Assembly (NCBI GenBank): GCA_009885735.1
Contig: VFKD01000217.1
Location: 1 to 37,269, forward strand
DNA length: 37,269 nt
Direction: 5' to 3'
Source of the DNA: a bacterium
GTDB lineage: Bacteria > Armatimonadota > Chthonomonadetes > Chthonomonadales > CAJBBX01
Shown: positions 1-8,748 of the stretch, piece by piece
Numbering within the stretch: position 1 is the stretch's first letter
Layout: each line of letters opens with the position of its first letter
The notes under the pieces: model-generated
Database searches by the model: none
What the model was told of the DNA's origin: nothing
Seen by the model: only the letters and a program-made list of their open reading frames with translations
Translations under genes and position numbers: made by a program

Positions 1-2
1 GC

Positions 3-614
3 TTGGATCCGATTGACGGCACGAAAGGCTTCCTTCGCAATGAGCAGTATGCGGTTGCACTAGCTCTTATTGTGAAGGGTGAGGTGGTGCTTGGGCTGCT
101 CGGCTGCCCAAACCTGCCAAACGCGGATGGTTCTATTGGAGCAGTGTTTGGTGCTGAGCTTGCCCACGGAGCCTTCAGCGTGGCCGCAGATGACGTGCGT
201 ACAACAATCAGGGTGACAGACATTGCCCGTGCGTCCGCCGCATCGTTTTGTGAGTCGGTCGAGTCTGGTCATTCATCCCATTCCGATTCTGAGCGAATTG
301 CTGCGCGTCTGGGCGTGACGCAGCCACCTATCCGCATGGACAGCCAGTGCAAGTATGCGGCCATCGCGCGCGGAGATGCCTCCATCTACTTGCGGATGCC
401 CACGAGCGCGACGTATCAGGAGAAGATCTGGGACCACGCCGCCGGATGGCTTATGGTGAAGGAGGCGGGTGGGGAAGTGACGGACGTGTCCGGCGCGGTT
501 CTGAATTTCTCACTTGGCAGAACGCTCAGCGCAAATCGAGGGGTGGTGGCCACAAATGGCCGCATCCATGCCGAGGTGCTGTCGGCGGTTAGCGAGGTTC
601 TGAGCGGCGCCTAA
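3..614 (+). CDS. 3'(2'),5'-bisphosphate nucleotidase / inositol monophosphatase superfamily (HAL2/CysQ-like), 5'-truncated by window edge
   Basis: LDPIDGTKGFLRNEQYAVALALIVKGEVVLGLLGCPN matches the metal-binding DPIDGT(K)xF motif; a later WDHAAGWLMVKEAGGEVTD motif is the family signature. TTG at 3 is probably an internal Leu codon. Confidence 0.85.
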   Translation: MDPIDGTKGFLRNEQYAVALALIVKGEVVLGLLGCPNLPNADGSIGAVFGAELAHGAFSVAADDVRTTIRVTDIARASAASFCESVESGHSSHSDSERIAARLGVTQPPIRMDSQCKYAAIARGDASIYLRMPTSATYQEKIWDHAAGWLMVKEAGGEVTDVSGAVLNFSLGRTLSANRGVVATNGRIHAEVLSAVSEVLSGA

Positions 615-880
615 ACGCCTGCCTCCGACTGCGCGAGTAGTGCGATGTAGACCTCGGGGCCAACCTGCGCCTTCAAGCTTCTGTCGAGCTTCTTGGCTTT
701 CTGAGAGGCTGAGATGCACGTAGCCGCAGCGCATACATAGGCACCGCGGCCTGGCAGTTTCCCACCTTTGTCAAAAGCCACACTGCCGTCAGAGCCGCGA
801 ACCACGCGCAAAAGACCGCGCTTGTCTCCTGTTGTGCGACATGCGACACAGAGTCGCGTCGGTATGTGCTTTGGCCGCAT
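611..880 (-). CDS. ylxR: YlxR (DUF448) family RNA-binding protein
   Basis: HIPTRLCVACRTTGDKRGLLRVVR...GKLPGRGAYVCAAATC is the YlxR motif set (R-x-C-x2-C, GRGAYxC); located directly downstream of nusA. Confidence 0.88.
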   Translation of the reverse strand: MRPKHIPTRLCVACRTTGDKRGLLRVVRGSDGSVAFDKGGKLPGRGAYVCAAATCISASQKAKKLDRSLKAQVGPEVYIALLAQSEAGV

Positions 881-889
881 CCGCTAGGC

Positions 890-2140
890 CTAGACGGCCA
901 CCTCGACCTCAGCCGGCGCCTCATCCGCAGCAACAGGGGCCGACGCTCCGTTTGCGTGTCCGGATTCATCGACTGACGGGCTGTGGTCCGCGGTCTCCAT
1001 CGACGCCACTACGGCGTGATCGGCATCGTCAACTGGCACGGCGCTGTACGCAGGGGTGTCCTCTCCATCCGCCGTGGCGGACATCAACGCCGCACGAGCC
1101 ACCTGAGACTCGCTGCGAATGTCTATACGCCAGCCGGTCAATCGAGCGGCAAGCCGCACGTTCTGGCCGGACTTGCCAATGGCGAGGGAGAGCTGGTTGT
1201 CCGGCACGGTCACCAGCGCGCTCTTCTGTTCTTCGTTGATATCCACTTTCACCGCCTTGGCGGGTGAAAGGGCCTCGGCGATGAACTGCGAAGCCTCTGG
1301 AGACCAGCGAATGATGTCGATCTTTTCGTCGTAAAGCTCGTTCACTACCGACTGCACGCGCGTGCCCCTGTGGCCAACGCAGCTTCCCACGGGGTCGACC
1401 TTCTCGTCCCGCGAAGTGACGGCAATCTTGGAGCGTGCTCCAGGCTCTCGCGCCACTGCCTTGATGGTGACGATGCCGTCCGCAATCTCGGGCACTTCCA
1501 GCTCGAATAGGCGCCGGATGAGACTTGGATGCGTGCGGGATACTGTAACCTGCGGGCCTTTTGGGGTGTTGCGAACGTCCAGGATATAGAGCTTAATACG
1601 GTCGTGAAAGCGGTACGGTTCGGTGGGCACCTGCTCTTGGGGCGGGAGCACTGCCTCGACCTTGCCGAGATTGATCTGCACCGTCTTGTGCTCGCGGCGC
1701 TCCACCACCCCGGTGACTACCTCGCTCAGGCGAGCGTTATACTCGTCGAAGACTTTTGCCCGCTCCGCCTCGCGAAGCTGCTGCACCATCACCTGGCGCG
1801 CCGTCTGAGCGGCGATGCGCCCGAAGGTGGACGGCGTGACGTCCGTTTCTAGAATCTCTCCCACCAGAATATCCGGATTGACGGCTTGCGCCTCTTCCAG
1901 CAGGATGTCGTTTGGGCCCATCTCGGTCTCTTCGTCCGGCAGCACCACCGTCTTGCGGCAGTGGACCTGGAAGGATGCCTGAGACGAGTTTATCCGCACT
2001 TTGATCTCGCCGCCATGCGCGGCAAAGTTCTTCTTGTACGCAGTTACTAGAGCCTGCTCCAGCGTCTCGAGCAGCAGCTCCGGACTGATATCTTTCTCCC
2101 GCGCAAGTTGCTGCAGCGCGTCCAGGAAGTCCCCGTTCAT
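890..2140 (-). CDS. nusA: Transcription termination/antitermination protein NusA
   Basis: NusA N-terminal domain, S1 region (VTGVVERREHKTVQINLGKVEAVLPPQEQVP) and KH domains (DPVGSCVGHRGTRVQSVVNELYDEKIDIIRW; NQLSLAIGKSGQNVRLAARLTGWRIDI). AAGGAGG RBS upstream of ATG. Confidence 0.97.
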   Translation of the reverse strand: MNGDFLDALQQLAREKDISPELLLETLEQALVTAYKKNFAAHGGEIKVRINSSQASFQVHCRKTVVLPDEETEMGPNDILLEEAQAVNPDILVGEILETDVTPSTFGRIAAQTARQVMVQQLREAERAKVFDEYNARLSEVVTGVVERREHKTVQINLGKVEAVLPPQEQVPTEPYRFHDRIKLYILDVRNTPKGPQVTVSRTHPSLIRRLFELEVPEIADGIVTIKAVAREPGARSKIAVTSRDEKVDPVGSCVGHRGTRVQSVVNELYDEKIDIIRWSPEASQFIAEALSPAKAVKVDINEEQKSALVTVPDNQLSLAIGKSGQNVRLAARLTGWRIDIRSESQVARAALMSATADGEDTPAYSAVPVDDADHAVVASMETADHSPSVDESGHANGASAPVAADEAPAEVEVAV

Positions 2141-2166
2141 AGCTCACCCTCCTTAACAAAACGGAA

Positions 2167-2211
2167 GCCGCCCGTAAAGGCGGCCACAAAATAGCACAAA
2201 GAGCGGGCGGC
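2167..2211 (-). promoter_or_regulatory. Candidate transcription attenuator in nusA leader (terminator hairpin plus alternative antiterminator pairing)
   Basis: Minus strand: GCCGCC-TTTACG-GGCGGC hairpin followed by TTCCGTTTTG, just upstream of the AAGGAGG RBS. An upstream GCCGCCCG (2204-2211) is a perfect 8-nt complement of CGGGCGGC (2167-2174). Confidence 0.55.
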
Positions 2212-2299
2212 GCCCACACTTCCAGATGGCTCCGACGTCCAACGTACAGAGTATATCACAAAGGGCGGCGCGGGGCAAGGGGAGAAACACCGGGTCTCG

Positions 2300-2329
2300 T
2301 TGCTATGGGCGAGCCAGGGCGGCTATAAT
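2300..2329 (+). promoter_or_regulatory. Candidate sigma70-type promoter of miaB
   Basis: TATAAT at 2324-2329 with a weak -35 TTGCTA (2300-2305, 18-bp spacer); the miaB ATG lies at 2335. Confidence 0.5.
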
Positions 2330-2334
2330 GAGCC

Positions 2335-3771
2335 ATGCCAACACCTGTCGCCACGGCGCCTAGCTCCCTCTATCGCAGCTACCATGTTGTCACGTGGGGC
2401 TGCCAGATGAACGACGAGGACTCCGAGCAGATGGCGCTCGGGCTCGAGCAGCTTGGCCTCACTGCCGCACCCGATGTGGAGCATGCCGACGTGGTCATTC
2501 TGAACACGTGCTCTGTCCGGCAGAAGCCTGTAGACAAGGCGTACAGCAAGCTGGGCGAACTGCGCGAGCTTCAGCAAGAGCGTCCGCACCTTGTGGTGGG
2601 TGTGTGCGGATGCATGGCTCAAGTCGAGAGCGTCGAGCTTCGCAGGCGCGCACCGTTTGTAGACATCGTTCTGGGCACCGGCAACCTTGGAGCGCTCCCG
2701 CATCTTGTCCAGGAGGCGATCTCGCGCCGATCGCTGCCTAGAGATGGCGGGGCTGGAGCGGACCTCACGGAGATATCGCTGCCTCCACGCACCGGCCAGA
2801 CGGTCACCGACGTACCGCTGCGCAACATTCGTCGGCGCGCCAAGCTCAAGGCGCATGTTCCCATCATGTATGGGTGCGACAAGTTCTGCGCGTTCTGCAT
2901 CGTGCCTTTCACTCGGGGCAGGGAGCGGAGCCGGCCCACGTCCGAGATTCTCGCCGAAATTGAGGGCCTGGCAAGAGGTGGGACGCGCGAGGTGACGCTC
3001 CTCGGCCAGACGGTCAACTCCTATGGCAAGAATCTCCTGGAGGGAAGGGTCCCCTTCGCAGATCTGCTTCGCAGGGTTGGCGCCGTTCGGGGAATCGAGC
3101 GCATCCGATTCACATCGCCGTACCCGAAGGACTTCTCCGGGGACCTCATCAAGGCAATCTCGGAAGTGCGCGCGGTCTGCGAGCACGTTCATCTGCCTCT
3201 TCAGGTGGGCGATGACAGTCTGCTTGCTGCGATGCGCCGGGGGTACACAGTTGACGACTTTCGTCGCATCCTCTGGGAGCTTCGAGAGGCAGTCCCCGGC
3301 ATAGCGGTCACCACCGACATCATGCTGGGCTTCCCTGGCGAAACCGACGAGGCATTTCGCAACACGCTGACGTTTGTGCAGGAGTGCCAGTTCGATTCGG
3401 CATTTATGTTCGCCTACTCCGTGCGCGAGGGTACGAGGGCCGCCGAGATGGGGAATCAGGTGCCGCAGAGCGTTCGCATTGAGCGGCTGAAGGAGCTCAT
3501 AGACCTTCAGAACCGCATCACCTGTGAGATCAATGAGGCGCAGGCGGGCCGGGTTTTTGAAGTACTGGTGGAGGGCGCGAGCCCGAAGAACCCTCTGAAA
3601 GTGACCGGGCTAACGCGCACGATGAAGACGGTCAACTTCGATGGGGATTTACGCCTCATTGGCAGGCTGGTGGACGTTCGCGCGGTGAAGTCTCACCTGT
3701 GGGGATTCCAAGGCGAGTCTGTCGAGGAGCGTCTGCCCCTTTCGCAGCGACTCCCAGCCACAGTCTCGTAG
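2335..3771 (+). CDS. miaB: tRNA-2-methylthio-N6-dimethylallyladenosine synthase MiaB (radical SAM methylthiotransferase)
   Basis: N-terminal WGCQMNDEDSEQM, radical SAM motif YGCDKFCAFCIVPFTRGRERSR, TRAM-like C-terminus. Confidence 0.96.
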   Translation: MPTPVATAPSSLYRSYHVVTWGCQMNDEDSEQMALGLEQLGLTAAPDVEHADVVILNTCSVRQKPVDKAYSKLGELRELQQERPHLVVGVCGCMAQVESVELRRRAPFVDIVLGTGNLGALPHLVQEAISRRSLPRDGGAGADLTEISLPPRTGQTVTDVPLRNIRRRAKLKAHVPIMYGCDKFCAFCIVPFTRGRERSRPTSEILAEIEGLARGGTREVTLLGQTVNSYGKNLLEGRVPFADLLRRVGAVRGIERIRFTSPYPKDFSGDLIKAISEVRAVCEHVHLPLQVGDDSLLAAMRRGYTVDDFRRILWELREAVPGIAVTTDIMLGFPGETDEAFRNTLTFVQECQFDSAFMFAYSVREGTRAAEMGNQVPQSVRIERLKELIDLQNRITCEINEAQAGRVFEVLVEGASPKNPLKVTGLTRTMKTVNFDGDLRLIGRLVDVRAVKSHLWGFQGESVEERLPLSQRLPATVS

Positions 3772-3773
3772 CC

Positions 3774-6524
3774 TTGGCCACCAAGAGGGCAGCCCCGGCC
3801 CCTTCCAACTCTGCCGCCGCTTCGCCCTCCGCGGCAGGCGGCGACTCTGCGGCTCGCGTAGAGTCCGGCTACTCTGCTCGCACACCCCTCATGCGCCAAT
3901 ACTTCGAGGCTCGCGACGAGCATCCGGGCGTTCTGCTCTTGATGCGCGTGGGCGACTTCTATGAAGCCTACGGCGACGACGCCGTAGCCGTTGCCGAGCT
4001 GCTTAACATTACGCTGACGGGGCGCGATGACTCCGGGCAGCGCGTGGCGATGGCCGGCGTTCCGCACCATGCTGTCGAGCGCTACCTTGCCCGGCTCTTG
4101 AAGCTGGGTCGGCGAGTTGCACTCATGGAGCAGCAGGGTGAGCAGCCAACGGGCAAAGGGCTCTTCACGCGCAAAGTGACTCGGGTGCTCTCCCGCGGAA
4201 CGGTGCTGGAGGACGGACTGCTCGAGTCTGATGCGGCGAATCGCCTTGTCGCGGTCGCCTCGCGGGACGGACTCGTGGGAGTAGCCGCACTGGACGTCTC
4301 CACCGGTGAGTTTCTTACGACACAGTTCGATAGATCCGATGCCCTTAAGCGCGGCGCGGCGGAGGTGGCCCGACTCGATCCGTCCGAGGTGCTCATCGAG
4401 GAGGGTGACTGCATTCACTCTGCGGTTCTGGACCTGCTGGATGCTCGTCGCATCACGCCGATGCCCGCTTCCGGCTCCCTGTCGGACGCAGCGGCGACCT
4501 CGGTGCTGCTCGAGCACTTCGGCACTCTCAGCTTGCGTGGCTACGGCTGCGATGGCCTGCCGGCGGCGGCAAGGGCCTGCGCCCTGGCTCTCACCTATGT
4601 CAAAGGCTCTTGCGCTTCTGCGCTCAAGCATATTGTGTCGCTTGGCGCCTACTCCGTGGGCTCCACGATGCAGCTCGACGCCGCCACGCGCCGAAACCTC
4701 GAGATCACCCAGTCTCTGTCGGAGGGAGGGAGGCAGGGGTCGCTGCTTAGCGTTTTGGACAGAACCGTCACCCCGATGGGAGCGCGCATGCTGCGCGGGT
4801 GGCTGCTGGAGCCGCTGCTGGAGGCGGATCTCATCCGCGAGCGCCACGACGCCGTTGCAGAGCTGGCGGGCGATCCAATGATTCTCGAGGAGCTTCGCAG
4901 TTCGCTTCGCGGCGTGCAGGACATCGAGCGGTTGGTCTCTCGCGCTTCGGCGGGCGTGGCGAACGCACGCGATCTCGGAGCGCTTGCCTCCTCGCTATTC
5001 CGAACAGAGGCGTTGAGGTCGTCTCTCGTTCGTACACAGTCTCCCATTCTTGCGCGCTGCGCCGAACGGCTCAACGGCGACGGCACGGAGATATCTCTTC
5101 GCAGCATCGGCGACGAGGAGACTCTTGTACACCCCTCGGAGACCCAGGCGGAGCTGCGTGCCCGGCTCACAGGCGCCCTTCAAGACAACCCTCCAGTGAG
5201 CCTGCGCGACGGCGGGCTGATACGAGCGGGCCACAGCGAAGAGCTCGACGAGCTGCGCAGACTCGCGGCGGGCGGGAGAGGGTGGATCGCTGCATTTGAG
5301 GCGACCGCCCGCGCGAGCCTCAACATTCCTTCGCTCAAGGTGGGATTCAACTCTGTATTTGGCTACTATATCGAGGTCACTCGCACTCATCTCGACAAGG
5401 TGCCCGCCGAGTATATTCGCAAGCAGACCACCGCCAATGCGGAGCGCTACATCACTCAGGAGCTCAAGGAGTATGAGACCCGCGTCACGGGAGCTGACGA
5501 ACGAGCGGCAGATCTTGAGCACCACCTTTTCTGCGCCCTGCGAGAGCGAGTGGCCGCTGCCGCGCCGCAGCTTCTCGCGACGGCTCGGGCGGCGGCCACA
5601 GTGGACGTGCTGGCGGGACTGGCCGCCGTTGCGACAAGCAATCGCTATGTGCGGCCCGTGGTGGACGACGGTCTGACACTTCAGATTCGAGCGGGACGGC
5701 ATCCGGTGGTGGAGGCGCTGCGGGGAGTGGGCAGGTTCGTTCCAAACGACTGCCTGCTGGACAGCGACCTTTACCAGGTCCACATTCTGACAGGGCCGAA
5801 CATGAGCGGCAAATCGACCGCGCTGAGGCAGGTGGCGCTCATCGCATTGATGGCCCAGAGCGGCAGCTTCGTTCCGGCGGACGCCGCTCACATCGGAGTC
5901 GTGGACCGGATATTCACCCGGGTAGGCGCTCACGACGAGCTCGCCTCTGGGCAGTCCACCTTCATGGTGGAGATGAACGAGACGGCAAACATTCTTAACA
6001 ACGCCACCGAACGGAGCCTGGTGATCCTCGATGAGGTGGGCCGGGGCACCAGCACCTTCGACGGCCTCGCCATCGCATGGGCGGTGGTTGAACGCCTGGT
6101 TGCACTCGGCTGCAAGAGCCTTTTCGCCACTCACTACCACCAGCTCAACGAGATTGCCGCCTCCTGCGCGTCTGTCAAGAACTTTCGAGTTGCCGTTCGC
6201 GAGACCGAGAGCGAGGTCATCTGGCTGCACCGCGTGGTAGCAGGGGGCACGGACAAGAGTTACGGCCTGCAGGTAGCTCGCATGGCAGGCGTGCCTCAGC
6301 CGGTGGTGGCAAGAGCCAAGGCGATTCTCGAGAATCTGGAGCGTGGGTCTGGTCGCGCCAGGCCTTCGCCGCCTGCTGAAAAGCGGCTCCAGTTGACCCT
6401 GTTTGACCTCGAGCCGCACCCCGTCGTGGAGGCGCTTCGGCAGGTGGATGTGTCGGTGATGACGCCGGTTGAGGCGCTCATTCGGCTCGAGGAACTCGTT
6501 CGTCTGGCAGGCAGCGGACAGTAG
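3774..6524 (+). CDS. mutS: DNA mismatch repair protein MutS
   Basis: TPLMRQYFEARDEHPGVLLLMRVGDFYEAYGDDA, Walker A TGPNMSGKST, Walker B LVILDEVGRGTSTFDGLAIAWA. ORF is open from 3699; TTG at 3774 two nt after the miaB stop is a likely start, but the start is uncertain. Confidence 0.96.
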   Translation: MATKRAAPAPSNSAAASPSAAGGDSAARVESGYSARTPLMRQYFEARDEHPGVLLLMRVGDFYEAYGDDAVAVAELLNITLTGRDDSGQRVAMAGVPHHAVERYLARLLKLGRRVALMEQQGEQPTGKGLFTRKVTRVLSRGTVLEDGLLESDAANRLVAVASRDGLVGVAALDVSTGEFLTTQFDRSDALKRGAAEVARLDPSEVLIEEGDCIHSAVLDLLDARRITPMPASGSLSDAAATSVLLEHFGTLSLRGYGCDGLPAAARACALALTYVKGSCASALKHIVSLGAYSVGSTMQLDAATRRNLEITQSLSEGGRQGSLLSVLDRTVTPMGARMLRGWLLEPLLEADLIRERHDAVAELAGDPMILEELRSSLRGVQDIERLVSRASAGVANARDLGALASSLFRTEALRSSLVRTQSPILARCAERLNGDGTEISLRSIGDEETLVHPSETQAELRARLTGALQDNPPVSLRDGGLIRAGHSEELDELRRLAAGGRGWIAAFEATARASLNIPSLKVGFNSVFGYYIEVTRTHLDKVPAEYIRKQTTANAERYITQELKEYETRVTGADERAADLEHHLFCALRERVAAAAPQLLATARAAATVDVLAGLAAVATSNRYVRPVVDDGLTLQIRAGRHPVVEALRGVGRFVPNDCLLDSDLYQVHILTGPNMSGKSTALRQVALIALMAQSGSFVPADAAHIGVVDRIFTRVGAHDELASGQSTFMVEMNETANILNNATERSLVILDEVGRGTSTFDGLAIAWAVVERLVALGCKSLFATHYHQLNEIAASCASVKNFRVAVRETESEVIWLHRVVAGGTDKSYGLQVARMAGVPQPVVARAKAILENLERGSGRARPSPPAEKRLQLTLFDLEPHPVVEALRQVDVSVMTPVEALIRLEELVRLAGSGQ

Positions 6525-6661
6525 GGCCGGTTGTTTCGGCGGACTGCAGTTGCCTCATGACCAAGACGAGGCAGGAGTTCCATGTGCCGCGCATAGAACT
6601 ACCGTGGAAGTAGATTCGGTCCAGCCTAGAAGCTTGATGATGAACTCGCGACTTCACACCT

Positions 6662-6800
6662 GCGACTAAAGTCGCGGCTGGCAACGACACGAAATCCACC
6701 TTCGTGGATTGAGTATTCAGTGCCCGAAGGGGCACTTCGGGCCGTTTACAGCCGCGGTTTCAACCGCAGGGCCAAACAAAACCGATTGGTTTTTCATCGG
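6662..6800. repeat. Cluster of consecutive perfect hairpins in the mutS-mutL intergenic region
   Basis: GCGACT-AA-AGTCGC (6662-6675); AATCCAC-CTTC-GTGGATT (6693-6710); GTGCCC-GAAG-GGGCAC (6720-6735), overlapping alternative GCCCGAA...TTCGGGC (6722-6742); GCGGTT-TC-AACCGC (6754-6767); AAAACC-GATT-GGTTTT (6778-6793), overlapping alternative CCGAT...ATCGG (6782-6800). Confidence 0.8.
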
Positions 6801-6833
6801 CCTACTAGTGTCACTGGCTGAGGAGTAATGTAG

Positions 6834-8678
6834 ATGGCCGCAGGTCTTGCACCCTACAGCGAGCGCCACGCGCCCCACAGCGGGGAGCGCCCCCTCATTC
6901 GCCTGCTCGACGATGCGACAATTAATCGCATCGCCGCGGGCGAGGTCGTGGAGCGGCCCGCCTCTGCGGTCAAAGAGCTGGTGGAGAACGCCATCGACGC
7001 GGGCGCGAACCGAATTGTTGTTTCGCTCATGGAGGGAGGCAAGCGAAGCATTGAGGTTGTGGACGACGGGTGGGGGATGAGCGCGGAGGAGATGGTGCTT
7101 GCTGTTCAGCGCCATGCCACCAGCAAGCTCACCACGTCAGACGACCTGTTTAGAATCTCCACGCTCGGGTTTCGAGGCGAGGCGCTGCCCAGCATTGCAG
7201 GCGTCAGCCGATTCACGCTGGTGAGTCGCGTGCGCAGTTCTGATGAGGGCGCCCAGCTGCGGATTCACAATGGGGTCGATATCGAAGTAACACCCTGCTC
7301 GGCCGCCCCTGGAACTCGCATTTTGGTGGAGGATCTGTTTCACTCCACTCCTGCCAGACTGAAGTTCCTCAAGTCCACGGCCACCGAGGTGTCGAGAGCC
7401 TGCGATGCAGTGGGCCAGCTTGCCATTGGGCACCCAGGCGTCAGCTTCAGGCTCCTTCACGGCCCCCAGGAGCTGCTGCACTCTCCTGGCTCCGGGGATG
7501 CGCTCGCCGCCATCCACGCCATTTGGGGTAAGGCGGCGGCGGAGCGGCTCTTGAGCGTGGCGTACCACTCCGCGGGCCTGAACGTAAGCGGATATGTGGC
7601 CTCCCCTGAGATGAGCCGACCGGGGCGCTCTCACGAGCTGTTCTATGTGAATGGGCGCCCTGTGCGCTCGAGACTCTTGAGCCACGCGGTCGAAAATGCC
7701 TATCGAGCGCTCACTCCCGATGGTCGCTATCCGGCCGTCATTATCCACCTCGAGGTGGATCCGGGATGCGTGGACGTGAACGTTCACCCCAGCAAGCTCG
7801 AGGTGAAGTTCAGCCGAGACTCCGAGGTGCACCATGCCGTGGGCGCCGCTGTGTCTGAGTCGCTGCGAGCCGCCGGAGTGCTGCCCACTGTGTCCGCGGC
7901 ATCCATCGTGACCTACGAGCCCTCTGCGCCCATGGCGGGCGCTTCGTTCGTGCGTGAGAGCGCTGCTCTGTTCGATCCCGCGGGCTTTGCTGCGGCGAGC
8001 AGGCTGATGCCGGTTTATGGCGGCCTGCCTTCTGATGAGCGACCATTTGCATATGGCGCCACCGAAGCACAGGGCAATGACAGGCGTCCCTTTGCAGAGC
8101 AGCTCCGAGGTTTCCGAGTTCTCGGTCAGGCGCGCAACACCTATATTGTCGCCGCCACGCAGGACGGCATCGCGTTTATCGATCAGCATGTGGCCCACGA
8201 GCGCGTGCTCTACGAGTATCTCACAGAGAAGCGCGCAGGCCAGGGAACGCACTCGCAGCGGCTGCTCGAGCCCGAGACGCTTACGCTCGCCCCTGCCGAG
8301 GCCGCGCTGCTCACTTCGCGCCTCGCCGATTTTGCTGCCGCGGGGTGGGAGATTGAGCCGTTTGGTCCCACGACGTTCCTGCTGAGGGCCGCACCGTCCT
8401 TTGCGCGTAAGCGAGGGCATGCCGCGCTGCTGAAGGACATGATCGATGAGGTGGCTCACCAGTCTATCTCGCGCAGGCTGGTGGTGGACAGAGAGCACGT
8501 CACGATTACGAATGCCTGCAAGATGGCCGTGAAGGCCGGGGATCCGCTCGGCATGGAGGAGATGGTGGGCCTGCTCAACCAGCTTGCCGACACGCAAAAT
8601 CCCTACCTCTGCCCGCACGGCAGGCCCATCGTCGTGACCGTGCCGTACTCCACAATCGACCACAAGTTCCATCGTTGA
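6834..8678 (+). CDS. mutL: DNA mismatch repair protein MutL
   Basis: GHKL ATPase motifs RIAAGEVVERPASAVKELVENAIDAGA and STLGFRGEALPSIAGVS; C-terminal FIDQHVAHERVLYE and CPHGRP. Confidence 0.97.
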   Translation: MAAGLAPYSERHAPHSGERPLIRLLDDATINRIAAGEVVERPASAVKELVENAIDAGANRIVVSLMEGGKRSIEVVDDGWGMSAEEMVLAVQRHATSKLTTSDDLFRISTLGFRGEALPSIAGVSRFTLVSRVRSSDEGAQLRIHNGVDIEVTPCSAAPGTRILVEDLFHSTPARLKFLKSTATEVSRACDAVGQLAIGHPGVSFRLLHGPQELLHSPGSGDALAAIHAIWGKAAAERLLSVAYHSAGLNVSGYVASPEMSRPGRSHELFYVNGRPVRSRLLSHAVENAYRALTPDGRYPAVIIHLEVDPGCVDVNVHPSKLEVKFSRDSEVHHAVGAAVSESLRAAGVLPTVSAASIVTYEPSAPMAGASFVRESAALFDPAGFAAASRLMPVYGGLPSDERPFAYGATEAQGNDRRPFAEQLRGFRVLGQARNTYIVAATQDGIAFIDQHVAHERVLYEYLTEKRAGQGTHSQRLLEPETLTLAPAEAALLTSRLADFAAAGWEIEPFGPTTFLLRAAPSFARKRGHAALLKDMIDEVAHQSISRRLVVDREHVTITNACKMAVKAGDPLGMEEMVGLLNQLADTQNPYLCPHGRPIVVTVPYSTIDHKFHR

Positions 8679-8748
8679 TCCGCGGGGCATGGCCCTACAC
8701 ATGCCTGTGCAGCCTTCCCGCGTCGCAACCTTAAACTGGAGGATACCG

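Noticed and set aside
2323-3192. 289-aa minus-strand ORF antisense to miaB
   Set aside because: Overlaps conserved MiaB on the other strand; no motif support.
4995-6419. 474-aa minus-strand ORF antisense to mutS
   Set aside because: Same reasoning: composition-driven antisense ORF over strongly conserved MutS motifs.
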